Shown here: in pieces, positions 29,792 through 38,993 of the stretch | Layout: each line of letters opens with the position of its first letter | Position numbering within the stretch: the stretch's first letter is position 1 | NCBI GenBank assembly: GCA_001899635.1 | Contig: MKVQ01000006.1 | Coordinates: 62,001-126,000, forward strand | DNA length: 64,000 bases | Source: Myxococcales bacterium 68-20 | GTDB lineage: Bacteria; Myxococcota_A; Polyangia; Polyangiales; Polyangiaceae | Reading direction: 5' to 3' | The notes under the pieces: generated by a model | Databases searched by the model: none | Told to the model about the DNA's origin: nothing | The model's input: the letters and a program-made list of their open reading frames with translations, nothing else | Position numbers and translations under genes: made by a program

Positions 29792-31134
29792 GCCTTTCTC
29801 CTCGGACGCCTCAACAGGCGCGTGACACGTGTGGCGAGCTCGGCATCCGCCGTCTCGGCCGCAACGAAATCGCTCGCGCCCGCGCGAATGCAGTCACGAG
29901 TCTGGTCCACGTCGCGGACGTCGACGACGATCGTCGCGGCGCCCTCGAGCACCGCGCGGCGAACCTCGTCGAGCCCCTCCCTCGCCGACAGGACGACGAC
30001 ATCGGGCGCCGCTCCGCTCGAGTCGCCGGCCGGGCCCGCGGGCGCGCCGCCTGCACGCGGAGGCACGATGACGGAGCCGATCCCCGCAACCGCCAGCGCG
30101 CTGCGGAGGAGCGAGGCGCGCGACGCGTCACCGACCCGGAGTTCGACCCGCGCGCCCGGCCGCGCCGGCATCTCGGTGGGCACTCCGACTCGACCGGTGA
30201 CCGCGCGCTCGCCACGACTCAGCGCAGCGACCCGCGTACGCTCGCGGGACGCACCTTCCGCGACCGAGAGCGGATCGGTCCCGCGAATGATCGCTGCCAG
30301 CTCGCGCCTCATCGCGTCCGCGGTGGGACGAGACTCGGGCAATTTGGACAGCGAACGCAGCACGAGGTCCTCGAGCGCTCGCGGCAAATCCGGCGAGCCC
30401 CCGCGCGAGGCCAGCGACGGAGGCTCGACGAAGAGGTGCTGGACCATGAACTGCGCCGCACCCGGGCCGTCGAACGGAGAGTTCCCCGTGAGGCATTCGT
30501 ACAGCATCGTTCCGACGGAATAGATGTCCGCCGCGCCGCTGGTCTCCTTCCCCTCGCATTGCTCCGGAGCCATGTACTCGGGAGTCCCGTGCACCATCCC
30601 GGTCACGGTCAGCTTCTCGATCGACATGCCGGGGAGGTGAACGAGACCGAAGTCGAGGAGCTTCACGTGGTCCGAGCCGACGATCATCACGTTGCTCGGT
30701 TTGATGTCGCGATGAACGATTCCCGCGTCGTGAGCGACCGCGAGCACCTCGAGGAGCTGATCGAAGACCGCGGCGATGAACGGGATCGATACCGGTCTCC
30801 CCTCGATGATGTCCGCGAGGGGCTTCCCGCTCATCAGCTCCATGACCATGAACGGCTCGCCCGCGTGCTCACCGAAGTCGAGGAGCGACACGATGCACCG
30901 ATGACGGAGGCGCGCCAGAGCGACTGCCTCCCTTCGGAAGCGCGCGCGGAGCTCGGGGGTCGATGCGAAGACCGGATGGAGGAACTTGATCGCGACCGGC
31001 TCGTCGAGCTCCATGTGGGTCGCGCGGTAGACCGCTCCCATGCCGCCGCGGCCGATGAGGTCCGCGATCCGGTATTTCCCGCCGACCGTCGCGTCGATTC
31101 GCGGGTCGGGACCTTCGTCTCTTTCCTGGTTCAT
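29788..31134 (-). CDS. Hanks-type Ser/Thr kinase with C-terminal receiver-like domain
   Basis: A 448-residue cytoplasmic kinase. The kinase domain (about 20-285) is complete: glycine loop GRGGMGAVYRATH, VAIKFL lysine, HRDIKPSNV catalytic loop, DFGLV, and GTPEYMAPEQ. There is no transmembrane helix. After a linker, residues about 335-445 read like a degenerate response-regulator receiver (ARVELRVGDASRASLLRSAL, PDVVVLSA, RAGASDFVAAETADAELATR) in which the usual acidic pocket and phospho-Asp are not evident. Its ATG overlaps the cyclase stop (ATGA) and its stop overlaps the LysM-FecR start, so the three are translationally coupled. Likely targets are the FHA-bearing activator in the same operon or FHA proteins elsewhere in the window, including GltG. 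Confidence 0.9.
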   Translation of the reverse strand: MNQERDEGPDPRIDATVGGKYRIADLIGRGGMGAVYRATHMELDEPVAIKFLHPVFASTPELRARFRREAVALARLRHRCIVSLLDFGEHAGEPFMVMELMSGKPLADIIEGRPVSIPFIAAVFDQLLEVLAVAHDAGIVHRDIKPSNVMIVGSDHVKLLDFGLVHLPGMSIEKLTVTGMVHGTPEYMAPEQCEGKETSGAADIYSVGTMLYECLTGNSPFDGPGAAQFMVQHLFVEPPSLASRGGSPDLPRALEDLVLRSLSKLPESRPTADAMRRELAAIIRGTDPLSVAEGASRERTRVAALSRGERAVTGRVGVPTEMPARPGARVELRVGDASRASLLRSALAVAGIGSVIVPPRAGGAPAGPAGDSSGAAPDVVVLSAREGLDEVRRAVLEGAATIVVDVRDVDQTRDCIRAGASDFVAAETADAELATRVTRLLRRPRRKA

Positions 31135-32882
31135 GAAACGAGCTCGAAGAGCTCCATCGGCTCCGTCTTGCCGCGGATCGGGTGAAGGCCGAGCGAGCGG
31201 AGCTCGAACTCCGAACCGGCACGCTCGGCGACCTTCGCGGTGACGAGGGTCTGACCAGGTCGTGCGAGGGTCTCGAGACGCGCGGCCACGTTGACGGAGT
31301 CGCCGACGGCGGTGAACTCCATCCGGAGGTCGCTCCCCAGGTTGCCGACGAGGGCCTCCCCCGTCCCGACGCCGATACCGAGCTTGACGTCGACCGCGAA
31401 GCGCTCGCGCCACCGCGGGCTGCTGGCGGTCACGAAGCGGTGCATGTCCTCTGCGGCGGCGAGCGCACGAGCGACGTGCTCGCCGTCCTCGTCGTTGCGC
31501 ACGCCGAACACCGCCATGATCGAGTCGCCCATGAACTTGTCGACCATCCCTCCGTGACGGAAGACGACCTCGGAGAGTACGGTGAAGAGCTCGTTGAGGA
31601 GCGCCACGACGTCCTCGGGGCTCGATCGCTCCGCGAAGGGGGTGAACGCCGACACGTCGGCGAACACGACCGTCACGTCGGCGCGACGACCTCCGAGCGC
31701 GAGCGGACCGCCGCCGCTTGCAACGGCCGCCGCGACCTCGGCGGGGAGGTAGCGTGCGAGGCCGGCCTCGATCCCTGCCCGGCGGACGATCTCTTTCTCG
31801 CTCGCCGCGAGCTCGTCGGCCATCCGGCCGAGCGACGCTCCGAGGACACCGAGCTCGTCGTTCGAGCGCACCTCGTTCTTCGCGTCGAACTCTCGCCGCG
31901 CGTAGGCGCGCGTGAGCGAGACGAGCTCTCCGATCGGTCGCGTGGTGCGGCGCGCAATGACGCTGCCGACGACGATCGCCAGAGCCGCGAGCGCGAACGC
32001 CGTGATCACGAAGGCGCGCCTCGCCTCTCCGAGCGCGCGGAAGGCCTCCGCCTCCGGGCGCTGGACGACGACGGCCCACCGCTGCGCGGGCAACGTCCGG
32101 ACCGTGCCGATCATCGGCTCGCCGTTCGCGGCGCTCCAGCTCCCGCGCATCACGAGCGTGCGCGTGAACGTCTCTTTCACGAGGCCGACGCGCTTGAAGA
32201 CGCCGTCGCCCGCCAGCGACTGGCCGTGCGTCCACGCCGAGCCGGCGCCCGCGACCACACGAAGCTCGTCATCGACGACCACGAGGAGGTCCTGGCGACC
32301 GAAACGAGCGACCCCGAGCTCGTCGACGATGGTGTCGAGGTGAGCGGCCTTCGCTCCACCGAGGAGGAAGCCCGTCACGACGCCATCGACCATCAACGGC
32401 TCGAAGTACCGAGAGCCCACCTTCGGATCGTGGATCCACTGCGGACGCTCCCGATCGACGATCGCGGCGCCGAGCTCGGTCACGCCCTTCCCCGTACCCT
32501 TCTCGACGCTGCCGATGAAGGTTCCGTCCTTCGCGAACACCGAGACCCACTCGATCAGGTCCGAAGCGCCGATCGCCTCGCGCGCGAACGTCAGGCGCAG
32601 CTCCTCGTCCTCGATGCGGTCGCTCGCGAGCACGTTCGCGGCGCGATGCACGGCCCGCTCACCGTCGTCGAGCGCCGCGGCGAGCTCGCGGCTCGTCTGA
32701 TCGGCGATCGCGAGCTCGAGATCGCCCTCCACCTCCGTTAGCCCTGCGCGCTGGATGCGGACGACGAGGATCGCCGCCACGAGCAGCGGGACCAGCGCGA
32801 CGGCGAGCATCGCGGCGGTCCACTTGACTCGAAGCGACACACCTACGCGTGCGCTGGCGACGGATTGCTGCTCGGCGGTCAT
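31131..32882 (-). CDS. Membrane class III adenylate/guanylate cyclase
   Basis: A 583-residue enzyme. TM1 is about 20-42 and a Cache-like extracytoplasmic sensor about 45-285 (SVFAKDGTFIGSV). TM2 is about 290-312, followed by a HAMP linker (ARRTTRPIGELVSLTR). The cyclase homology domain covers about 395-575. Catalytic-core motifs are present: metal Asp in VVFADVSAFTPFAE, second metal Asp in VDKFMGDSIMAVFG, and VGDSVNVAARLE near the transition-state Asn/Arg. It should make cAMP (the bacterial class III default; substrate residues were not resolved) in response to an external ligand. It starts 33 bp after the FHA-sigma54 gene and overlaps the kinase gene. Confidence 0.9.
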   Translation of the reverse strand: MTAEQQSVASARVGVSLRVKWTAAMLAVALVPLLVAAILVVRIQRAGLTEVEGDLELAIADQTSRELAAALDDGERAVHRAANVLASDRIEDEELRLTFAREAIGASDLIEWVSVFAKDGTFIGSVEKGTGKGVTELGAAIVDRERPQWIHDPKVGSRYFEPLMVDGVVTGFLLGGAKAAHLDTIVDELGVARFGRQDLLVVVDDELRVVAGAGSAWTHGQSLAGDGVFKRVGLVKETFTRTLVMRGSWSAANGEPMIGTVRTLPAQRWAVVVQRPEAEAFRALGEARRAFVITAFALAALAIVVGSVIARRTTRPIGELVSLTRAYARREFDAKNEVRSNDELGVLGASLGRMADELAASEKEIVRRAGIEAGLARYLPAEVAAAVASGGGPLALGGRRADVTVVFADVSAFTPFAERSSPEDVVALLNELFTVLSEVVFRHGGMVDKFMGDSIMAVFGVRNDEDGEHVARALAAAEDMHRFVTASSPRWRERFAVDVKLGIGVGTGEALVGNLGSDLRMEFTAVGDSVNVAARLETLARPGQTLVTAKVAERAGSEFELRSLGLHPIRGKTEPMELFELVS

Positions 32883-32915
32883 ACCGAACGGCGCGGAGCG
32901 ATTCCGGATCGACCG

Positions 32916-34268
<1,353 letters not shown>

Positions 34269-34286
34269 CGTTTGAGAGCTCAAGAG

Positions 34287-35069
34287 CTACGAGAGCCCGT
34301 TATACTCCGCGATGGCCGCGGCGACACGGTTAGTGTCGGACGGCCCGAGCACGCTGAAGTGTGGGACAGCTCCGGCGCACGAAGCAAGCGCCTCGAGAGC
34401 GGCTGGGCTTGGGCGCAGGCGAGCCATCGAGAGCAGGGTCAGCAACGCGCGTTCCGACGAGAGCCGCGAGAGCCTGAGCCCGTCGGTCTCCGTCGTCCCC
34501 ACCGCCCAGACCTCGAGCGCCGGAAGGACCTCTCCCCATGCGCGGGAGCGCAGGGTCGGTGCGCCGTCACTCTCGACCGCGATGGCATCCCATCCGATCG
34601 CGTCGACGCCGGCATCGCGGAAAGCTCGGGCAAACGCAGCCGCTTCGCGCATCGTCCCCTGGACGAGGAGCGCCCCGCCTCGGAGTCGAACCAGCGCCCC
34701 AGCGACGTCGACCGAGGCCCCCGCCTCGAGCGACGACCGACGCCACTGGACCGGCGCCGGATAGCGGCGGAAGAGGACCTCGCCCTTCTCACCGTCGACG
34801 CCGACGGACTCGTGCGGCCCGAGGATGCGCTCGCCGAGGATCTCGCGACGCAGACCACGCAGCAGACGGCGGATGCGCTGCGCGCTGACATGCGATGGGG
34901 GCAGGAACGGGTAGAGATCGCTCACGATGTCGAAAGCCTGGGCGGCTTCGTCGAAGAGCTCGTAGAGCGATTGGCTCTCGTCGTCGAGGACGACGGCCGC
35001 TCGCTCGAAGCGCACGACGGTGAAGCGCCCGGCCGTATGGACGATCGGGCAGCGTCGTTGTTCAACCAC
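34287..35069 (-). CDS. Unknown protein leading the signalling operon
   Basis: A 260-residue protein from GTG 35069. No known domain is recognised. The first third is helical and acidic (SQSLYELFDEAAQAFDIV), then a basic segment (QRIRRLLRGLRREILG). The rest alternates strands and helices (VDVAGALVRLRGGALLVQGT, GEVLPALEVWAVGTTETDGL). No signal peptide or membrane helix is present, so it is likely cytoplasmic. It is followed after 18 bp by the FHA-sigma54 activator and is divergent from the OmpA-type gene, with 295 bp between the starts. It could be an adaptor or regulator of the pathway. Confidence 0.7.
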   Translation of the reverse strand: MVEQRRCPIVHTAGRFTVVRFERAAVVLDDESQSLYELFDEAAQAFDIVSDLYPFLPPSHVSAQRIRRLLRGLRREILGERILGPHESVGVDGEKGEVLFRRYPAPVQWRRSSLEAGASVDVAGALVRLRGGALLVQGTMREAAAFARAFRDAGVDAIGWDAIAVESDGAPTLRSRAWGEVLPALEVWAVGTTETDGLRLSRLSSERALLTLLSMARLRPSPAALEALASCAGAVPHFSVLGPSDTNRVAAAIAEYNGLS

Positions 35070-35364
35070 GCGCCCGCGAAAGCGACGACCGTGCCGCTCG
35101 CTCGTGCGCGCGAGCGCGAACGAAAATGCGCGGCCCTCGAGCGCGCGTTCTGCGTGACGAGCGCAGATTCGTCGCGACGACGCGACGGTTCGATGTAGCG
35201 CCGACGCAGCAGCGCCGCTCGGAAGCTGCGCAAATCATTGGTCCGCGGAGCTGGTACGCCCAATGCTCCAGCGCGCCGCGCCGGCCCGCTTTTTGTTGAC
35301 CGAGGCATCGCGCTCGCGCCAAAAGGCACCGCTTCTTGTTCCCACTTCCACAGAGGTAACGACC

Positions 35365-37185
35365 ATGGTCACCAGGCGTTTCTTCGCCTTGACGCTCGCG
35401 GCAAGCAGCGTCTTCGCGGCCTCCCCTGCCCTCGCGCAGGAGCAGGCCGGCTACGCATCCAATCACTTCAATCCGTCCGAGCGAGGCAGCCAGTGGTTCG
35501 TCCTCGACTCGCTCGACATGCGTGGTCATGGCCGACTCGCGATCGGCATCGTCAACGACTACTCGTATCGCTCACTCGTCGGCTACCACGCCGATGGTGA
35601 CGTCACCTCGGTCGTCCGTAACCAGTACTACGCGCACCTCGGTGGCTCGGTCCTCCTCGCCGACCGCTTCCGCCTAGCGCTCAACGTGCCGCTCCAGGTC
35701 TACGGCGACGGGAACACGGCGACGATCAACGGGGTCGTGCACCGACCGGCGAGCGACGTGGCCGTCGGCGACGTTCGCGTCTCCGCCGATGCGCGCCTCT
35801 TCGGCGAGAAGGGCGACGCCGCGACCATGGCCCTCGGTGCAGAGCTCATGCTGCCTGCCGGCTCGACCGCCGCGTACACCGGCGACGGGCAGCCGCGCGT
35901 CCTGCCTCGTCTCCTCTTCGCCGGCGAGGCGAGCTCGTTCATCTATGCCGCGAAGGCCGGCTTCATGGTCCGTCCCCGCGACGAGGCCTGGGGCAACGGG
36001 TACATCGGCAACAGCGTCGTCTACGCCGCGAGCATCGGTGCGCAGCTCGCCAACAAGAAGCTCGTCGTCGGCCCCGAAATCTTCGGCTCCACCGTCACCG
36101 CCGACAGCCGAGCCTTCGAGAAGCGGACCACGCCGCTCGAGGTCCTCCTCGGCGTCCACTATAACGTCGGCGAGAACATCCGCCTCGGCGCAGGCGTCGG
36201 CACGGCCCTCGTGCGCGGCTACGGCGCCCCCGTCGCTCGCGGCCTGCTCTCGCTCGAGTGGGTCCCCGGAAATCCGAAGCACGAGGTCGCCGCCGCCCCG
36301 GTGGAAGATCGCGACGGTGACGGCGTGCCCGACTGCGAGGACGCCTGTGGCTGGGTGAAGGGACCGCGCTCGAGCGACCCCGCGAAGAATGGATGCCCGC
36401 CCGCAGACGCGGACGGCGACGGCATCCCCGACGAGGTCGACGCGTGTCCCCTCGCCGTCGGGCCCGCGACCGCGGATGCCAAGACGAACGGCTGCCCGCT
36501 CGACGCGGACGCCGACGGAATCCCCGACAGCGAGGACGCCTGCCCGCGCGAGCGCGGCAAGCGCTCGCTCGATCCGAAGCTGAACGGCTGCGCCGAGCAC
36601 GACCAGGACGGTGACGGAATCCTCGACACGGACGACGCCTGCCCAGGAGTCGCCGGGGTGAAGACGACCAATCCGAAGACCAACGGCTGTCCCGATCTCG
36701 ACCGTGACAAGGACGGCGTGCCGAACGACGTCGATGCCTGTCCGGACGAGCCGGGCAAGGCCGATCCCGATCCGAAGAAGAACGGATGCCCGAAGGCGTT
36801 CCTCGACAAGGGCGTCATCAAGATCACCGAGCAGGTCCGCTTCAAGACCGCGAGCGCGGAGATCGTCCCCGGCAAGGACAGCCAGGAGATCCTCGACGCC
36901 GTCCTCTCGGTGCTGAAGGCGCATCCGGAGGTCAAGCATGTCCGCGTCGAAGGCCACACCGACGATCGCGGAGCCCCCGCCAAGAACAAGGCGCTGAGCA
37001 AGGCGCGCGCAGAGACGGTCGCGAAGTGGCTGACCGCTCACGGCATCGAGAAGACGCGCGTCAGCGCGGAAGGCTTCGGTGAAGAGAAGCCGATCGAACC
37101 GAACACCACGGAGGCAGGACGCACGGCCAACCGCCGCGTCGAGTTCCACGTCGAGCAGGGTCAGGCTGGAGGAAACGCGCGATGA
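35365..37185 (+). CDS. OmpA-family outer-membrane protein with calcium-binding repeats
   Basis: A 606-residue protein. The signal peptide ends SPALA-QEQ. A beta-barrel-like region covers about 25-310. Five thrombospondin type-3-like repeats of about 36 residues follow (DRDGDGVPD, DADGDGIPD, DADADGIPD, DQDGDGILD, DRDKDGVPN, each with a paired Cys and NGCP). An OmpA C-terminal peptidoglycan-binding domain ends the protein (VRVEGHTDDRGAPAKN, ALSKARAETVAKWL, RTANRRVEF). Start ATG 35365 with AGAGG 7 nt upstream. It would tie the outer membrane to peptidoglycan, with calcium-stiffened repeats as a spacer. The stop overlaps the next start (ATGA), so it is co-translated with the DUF481 protein. Confidence 0.9.
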   Translation: MVTRRFFALTLAASSVFAASPALAQEQAGYASNHFNPSERGSQWFVLDSLDMRGHGRLAIGIVNDYSYRSLVGYHADGDVTSVVRNQYYAHLGGSVLLADRFRLALNVPLQVYGDGNTATINGVVHRPASDVAVGDVRVSADARLFGEKGDAATMALGAELMLPAGSTAAYTGDGQPRVLPRLLFAGEASSFIYAAKAGFMVRPRDEAWGNGYIGNSVVYAASIGAQLANKKLVVGPEIFGSTVTADSRAFEKRTTPLEVLLGVHYNVGENIRLGAGVGTALVRGYGAPVARGLLSLEWVPGNPKHEVAAAPVEDRDGDGVPDCEDACGWVKGPRSSDPAKNGCPPADADGDGIPDEVDACPLAVGPATADAKTNGCPLDADADGIPDSEDACPRERGKRSLDPKLNGCAEHDQDGDGILDTDDACPGVAGVKTTNPKTNGCPDLDRDKDGVPNDVDACPDEPGKADPDPKKNGCPKAFLDKGVIKITEQVRFKTASAEIVPGKDSQEILDAVLSVLKAHPEVKHVRVEGHTDDRGAPAKNKALSKARAETVAKWLTAHGIEKTRVSAEGFGEEKPIEPNTTEAGRTANRRVEFHVEQGQAGGNAR

Positions 37186-38114
37186 AGACGATCTCGATTC
37201 TCGGGCTGCCCGTCGTGATGGCGACGGCGCTCATCTCCACCTCCGCCTTCGCGCAGAGCACGCCTCCGGCGGGGCCGACCATTCCAGCCGAGACCGTCAA
37301 GGCGCAGACCGCGACGACCGGCAAGACCGAGGTCGCCAAGGGCGGGTTCGCGACGAGCGGCCTCCCGGCCGAGGACGATCCGAGCGAAGCGACCGAAGCC
37401 TCGATCGCGGCAGGCGGACTCTTCTCGTCCGGCAACGCGCGCACGGTGGCGCTCACCTCGAGCGGCAAATTCCGACTCCGCCGTGAAGCGCACCAGCTCA
37501 CGGTGCAGGCCGCCGCGAACTTCGCGCGCGCCGGAAAGAAGGACGAGCCCGTCGATACGACGGTCGAGAACTACCAGGGAGTGCTCCGTTACGATCACTT
37601 CTTCACCGACCACATCGCCGCCTTCTTCCAGTCGAGCGCGCGACGCGACCGGTTCCAGGGCCTCGATATGCGACTCAACTTCGACCCTGGTGCCGCCTAC
37701 TACTTCGTCAACACCAAGCAGCAGCAGCTCCGCGGCGAAATCGGCTACGACCTCCAGCACGACGTCCGCCGGGACGCGTCCCGCGTGGTGGCGAATCCGC
37801 CCGGGGCCAACGGCGTCGCATCGCCGCCGACGATCGTCGACAAGACGCAGACGCTCCACAACGTCCGTGCCTTCCTCGGCTACGACAACAAGCTCTACAA
37901 GGAGGTCGGGTTCATCACGAGCTTCGAATACCTCCAGAACGTGTCCGACCTCGGGACCTACCGCTTCGTCTTCGACATCGGTCTCAAGACGAACATCGCC
38001 GAGAATCTCGCGATCGCGACGACCTACACGATGCGGTTCGAGAACAAGCCGCTGCCGGACGTCGAGAAGGCCGACTCGATCGCTTCGGTGAACCTCGTGT
38101 ACACGCTATTCTGA
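37182..38114 (+). CDS. DUF481-type outer-membrane barrel protein
   Basis: A 310-residue protein with a signal peptide (ISTSAFA-QST), an Ala/Thr-rich leader and a DUF481/YdiY-like domain. The domain is recognised from its opening ASIAAGGLFSSGNARTVAL and repeated amphipathic strands (LTVQAAANFARAG, AAFFQSSARRDRFQGLD), ending in VNLVYTLF with a terminal aromatic typical of outer-membrane barrels. The ATG overlaps the OmpA stop, and mscL follows 10 bp later, so the three form an operon. The family is linked to envelope or salt responses in other bacteria; the specific function is unknown. Confidence 0.83.
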   Translation: MKTISILGLPVVMATALISTSAFAQSTPPAGPTIPAETVKAQTATTGKTEVAKGGFATSGLPAEDDPSEATEASIAAGGLFSSGNARTVALTSSGKFRLRREAHQLTVQAAANFARAGKKDEPVDTTVENYQGVLRYDHFFTDHIAAFFQSSARRDRFQGLDMRLNFDPGAAYYFVNTKQQQLRGEIGYDLQHDVRRDASRVVANPPGANGVASPPTIVDKTQTLHNVRAFLGYDNKLYKEVGFITSFEYLQNVSDLGTYRFVFDIGLKTNIAENLAIATTYTMRFENKPLPDVEKADSIASVNLVYTLF

Positions 38115-38124
38115 CGAGAACAAC

Positions 38125-38544
38125 GTGAAGATCCTCACAGAGTTCAAAGAGTTCGCGCTCAAGGGCAACTTCATCGATCTCGCGATCGCCGTCGTGCTCG
38201 GCGGCGCGTCCGGAAAAGTGGTCACCGCCATCGTCGAGAAGGTGATCATGCCGCCGCTCGGCATCTTGCTCGGGAAGGTCAACTTCACCGACTTGAAGGT
38301 CGTGCTCCAGAAGGCGACCTTCGCCGAGGACGGTGCGGAGCTGACGAAGGAGGTCGCGCTCGGCTACGGCGCTGCCCTCCAGGCGCTGCTCGACTTCGTC
38401 ATCATCGCGTTCATCGTGTTCCTCATCGTGCGCGCGATGAACCGGTTCAAGGCGGCAGCGCCCCCGCCCGAGACGCCCGCGCAGGAGAAGCTCCTCGCGG
38501 AGATTCGCGATCTCCTCAAGAAGGACGCGAAGAGCGCGAAGTAA
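38125..38544 (+). CDS. mscL: Large-conductance mechanosensitive channel MscL
   Basis: A 139-residue protein, the usual MscL size. N-terminal amphipathic helix (EFKEFALKGN), TM1 with the pore line IDLAIAVVLGGASGKVV, a short periplasmic loop, TM2 (LLDFVIIAFIVFLIVRAMN) and the charged C-terminal helix (EKLLAEIRDLLKK). It opens under membrane tension to protect from hypo-osmotic shock. GTG start at 38125, 10 bp after the DUF481 gene. Co-expression with an OmpA-type protein would fit an osmotic or envelope-stress operon. Confidence 0.97.
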   Translation: MKILTEFKEFALKGNFIDLAIAVVLGGASGKVVTAIVEKVIMPPLGILLGKVNFTDLKVVLQKATFAEDGAELTKEVALGYGAALQALLDFVIIAFIVFLIVRAMNRFKAAAPPPETPAQEKLLAEIRDLLKKDAKSAK

Positions 38545-38615
38545 GCGCAGCGAACGCGAGCATGTCCCACGTCCGCCCGTCCCGCAGATCACCGGCACGA
38601 CCGTCGCGCACAGCG

Positions 38616-38993
38616 ATGAGCGTGGACATGGGCATCGTGCAGACGGCCGAGGACCTCGTCGGCATGCTCCGCGTTCGGCTCCGTCGCCTCGGCGCCTCGG
38701 TCGAGCGACGCAAGCTCGAAGCCGAGCTCTGGACCTATCGAAAGACGGTGAACCGCTGGCGGACCGTCGCTCCGCGCGAGGAGCAGGCCAGGGCCCTCTT
38801 CGACCTCCTGCTCGACCTCGAAGCCCGAACGCAGCGTTGTGCGATCGCGTCCAAGCCTCCGGTCGCACCTCGTCACGAGCTCCCGACCGTGCCGGGGCGT
38901 ACAGCCACCGGCACCGTCGGGCCCGTTGCCCGGACGCCGCAGTCCGGCGCGCGGCGCTCGGCCCGTTCCGCCGCTACACGCCGAAGTAGTTGA
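38616..38993 (+). CDS. Small unknown helical protein
   Basis: 125 residues from ATG 38616 (an in-frame ATG at 38562 adds a basic, probably untranslated, stretch). Residues 5-75 are predicted helical with heptad-like leucines (AEDLVGMLRVRLRRLGASVE, LFDLLLDLEARTQR). The tail is Pro/Ser/Arg-rich and low complexity. No domain recognised. It follows mscL on the same strand and overlaps the 3' end of the convergent membrane-protein gene by 20 bp. Confidence 0.5.
   Translation: MSVDMGIVQTAEDLVGMLRVRLRRLGASVERRKLEAELWTYRKTVNRWRTVAPREEQARALFDLLLDLEARTQRCAIASKPPVAPRHELPTVPGRTATGTVGPVARTPQSGARRSARSAATRRSS

Noticed and set aside
35070-35364. Possible TTGACC-type promoter for the OmpA-type gene near 35296
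   Set aside because: No acceptable -10 at 16-18 bp; the region surely holds divergent promoters but I could not place them.
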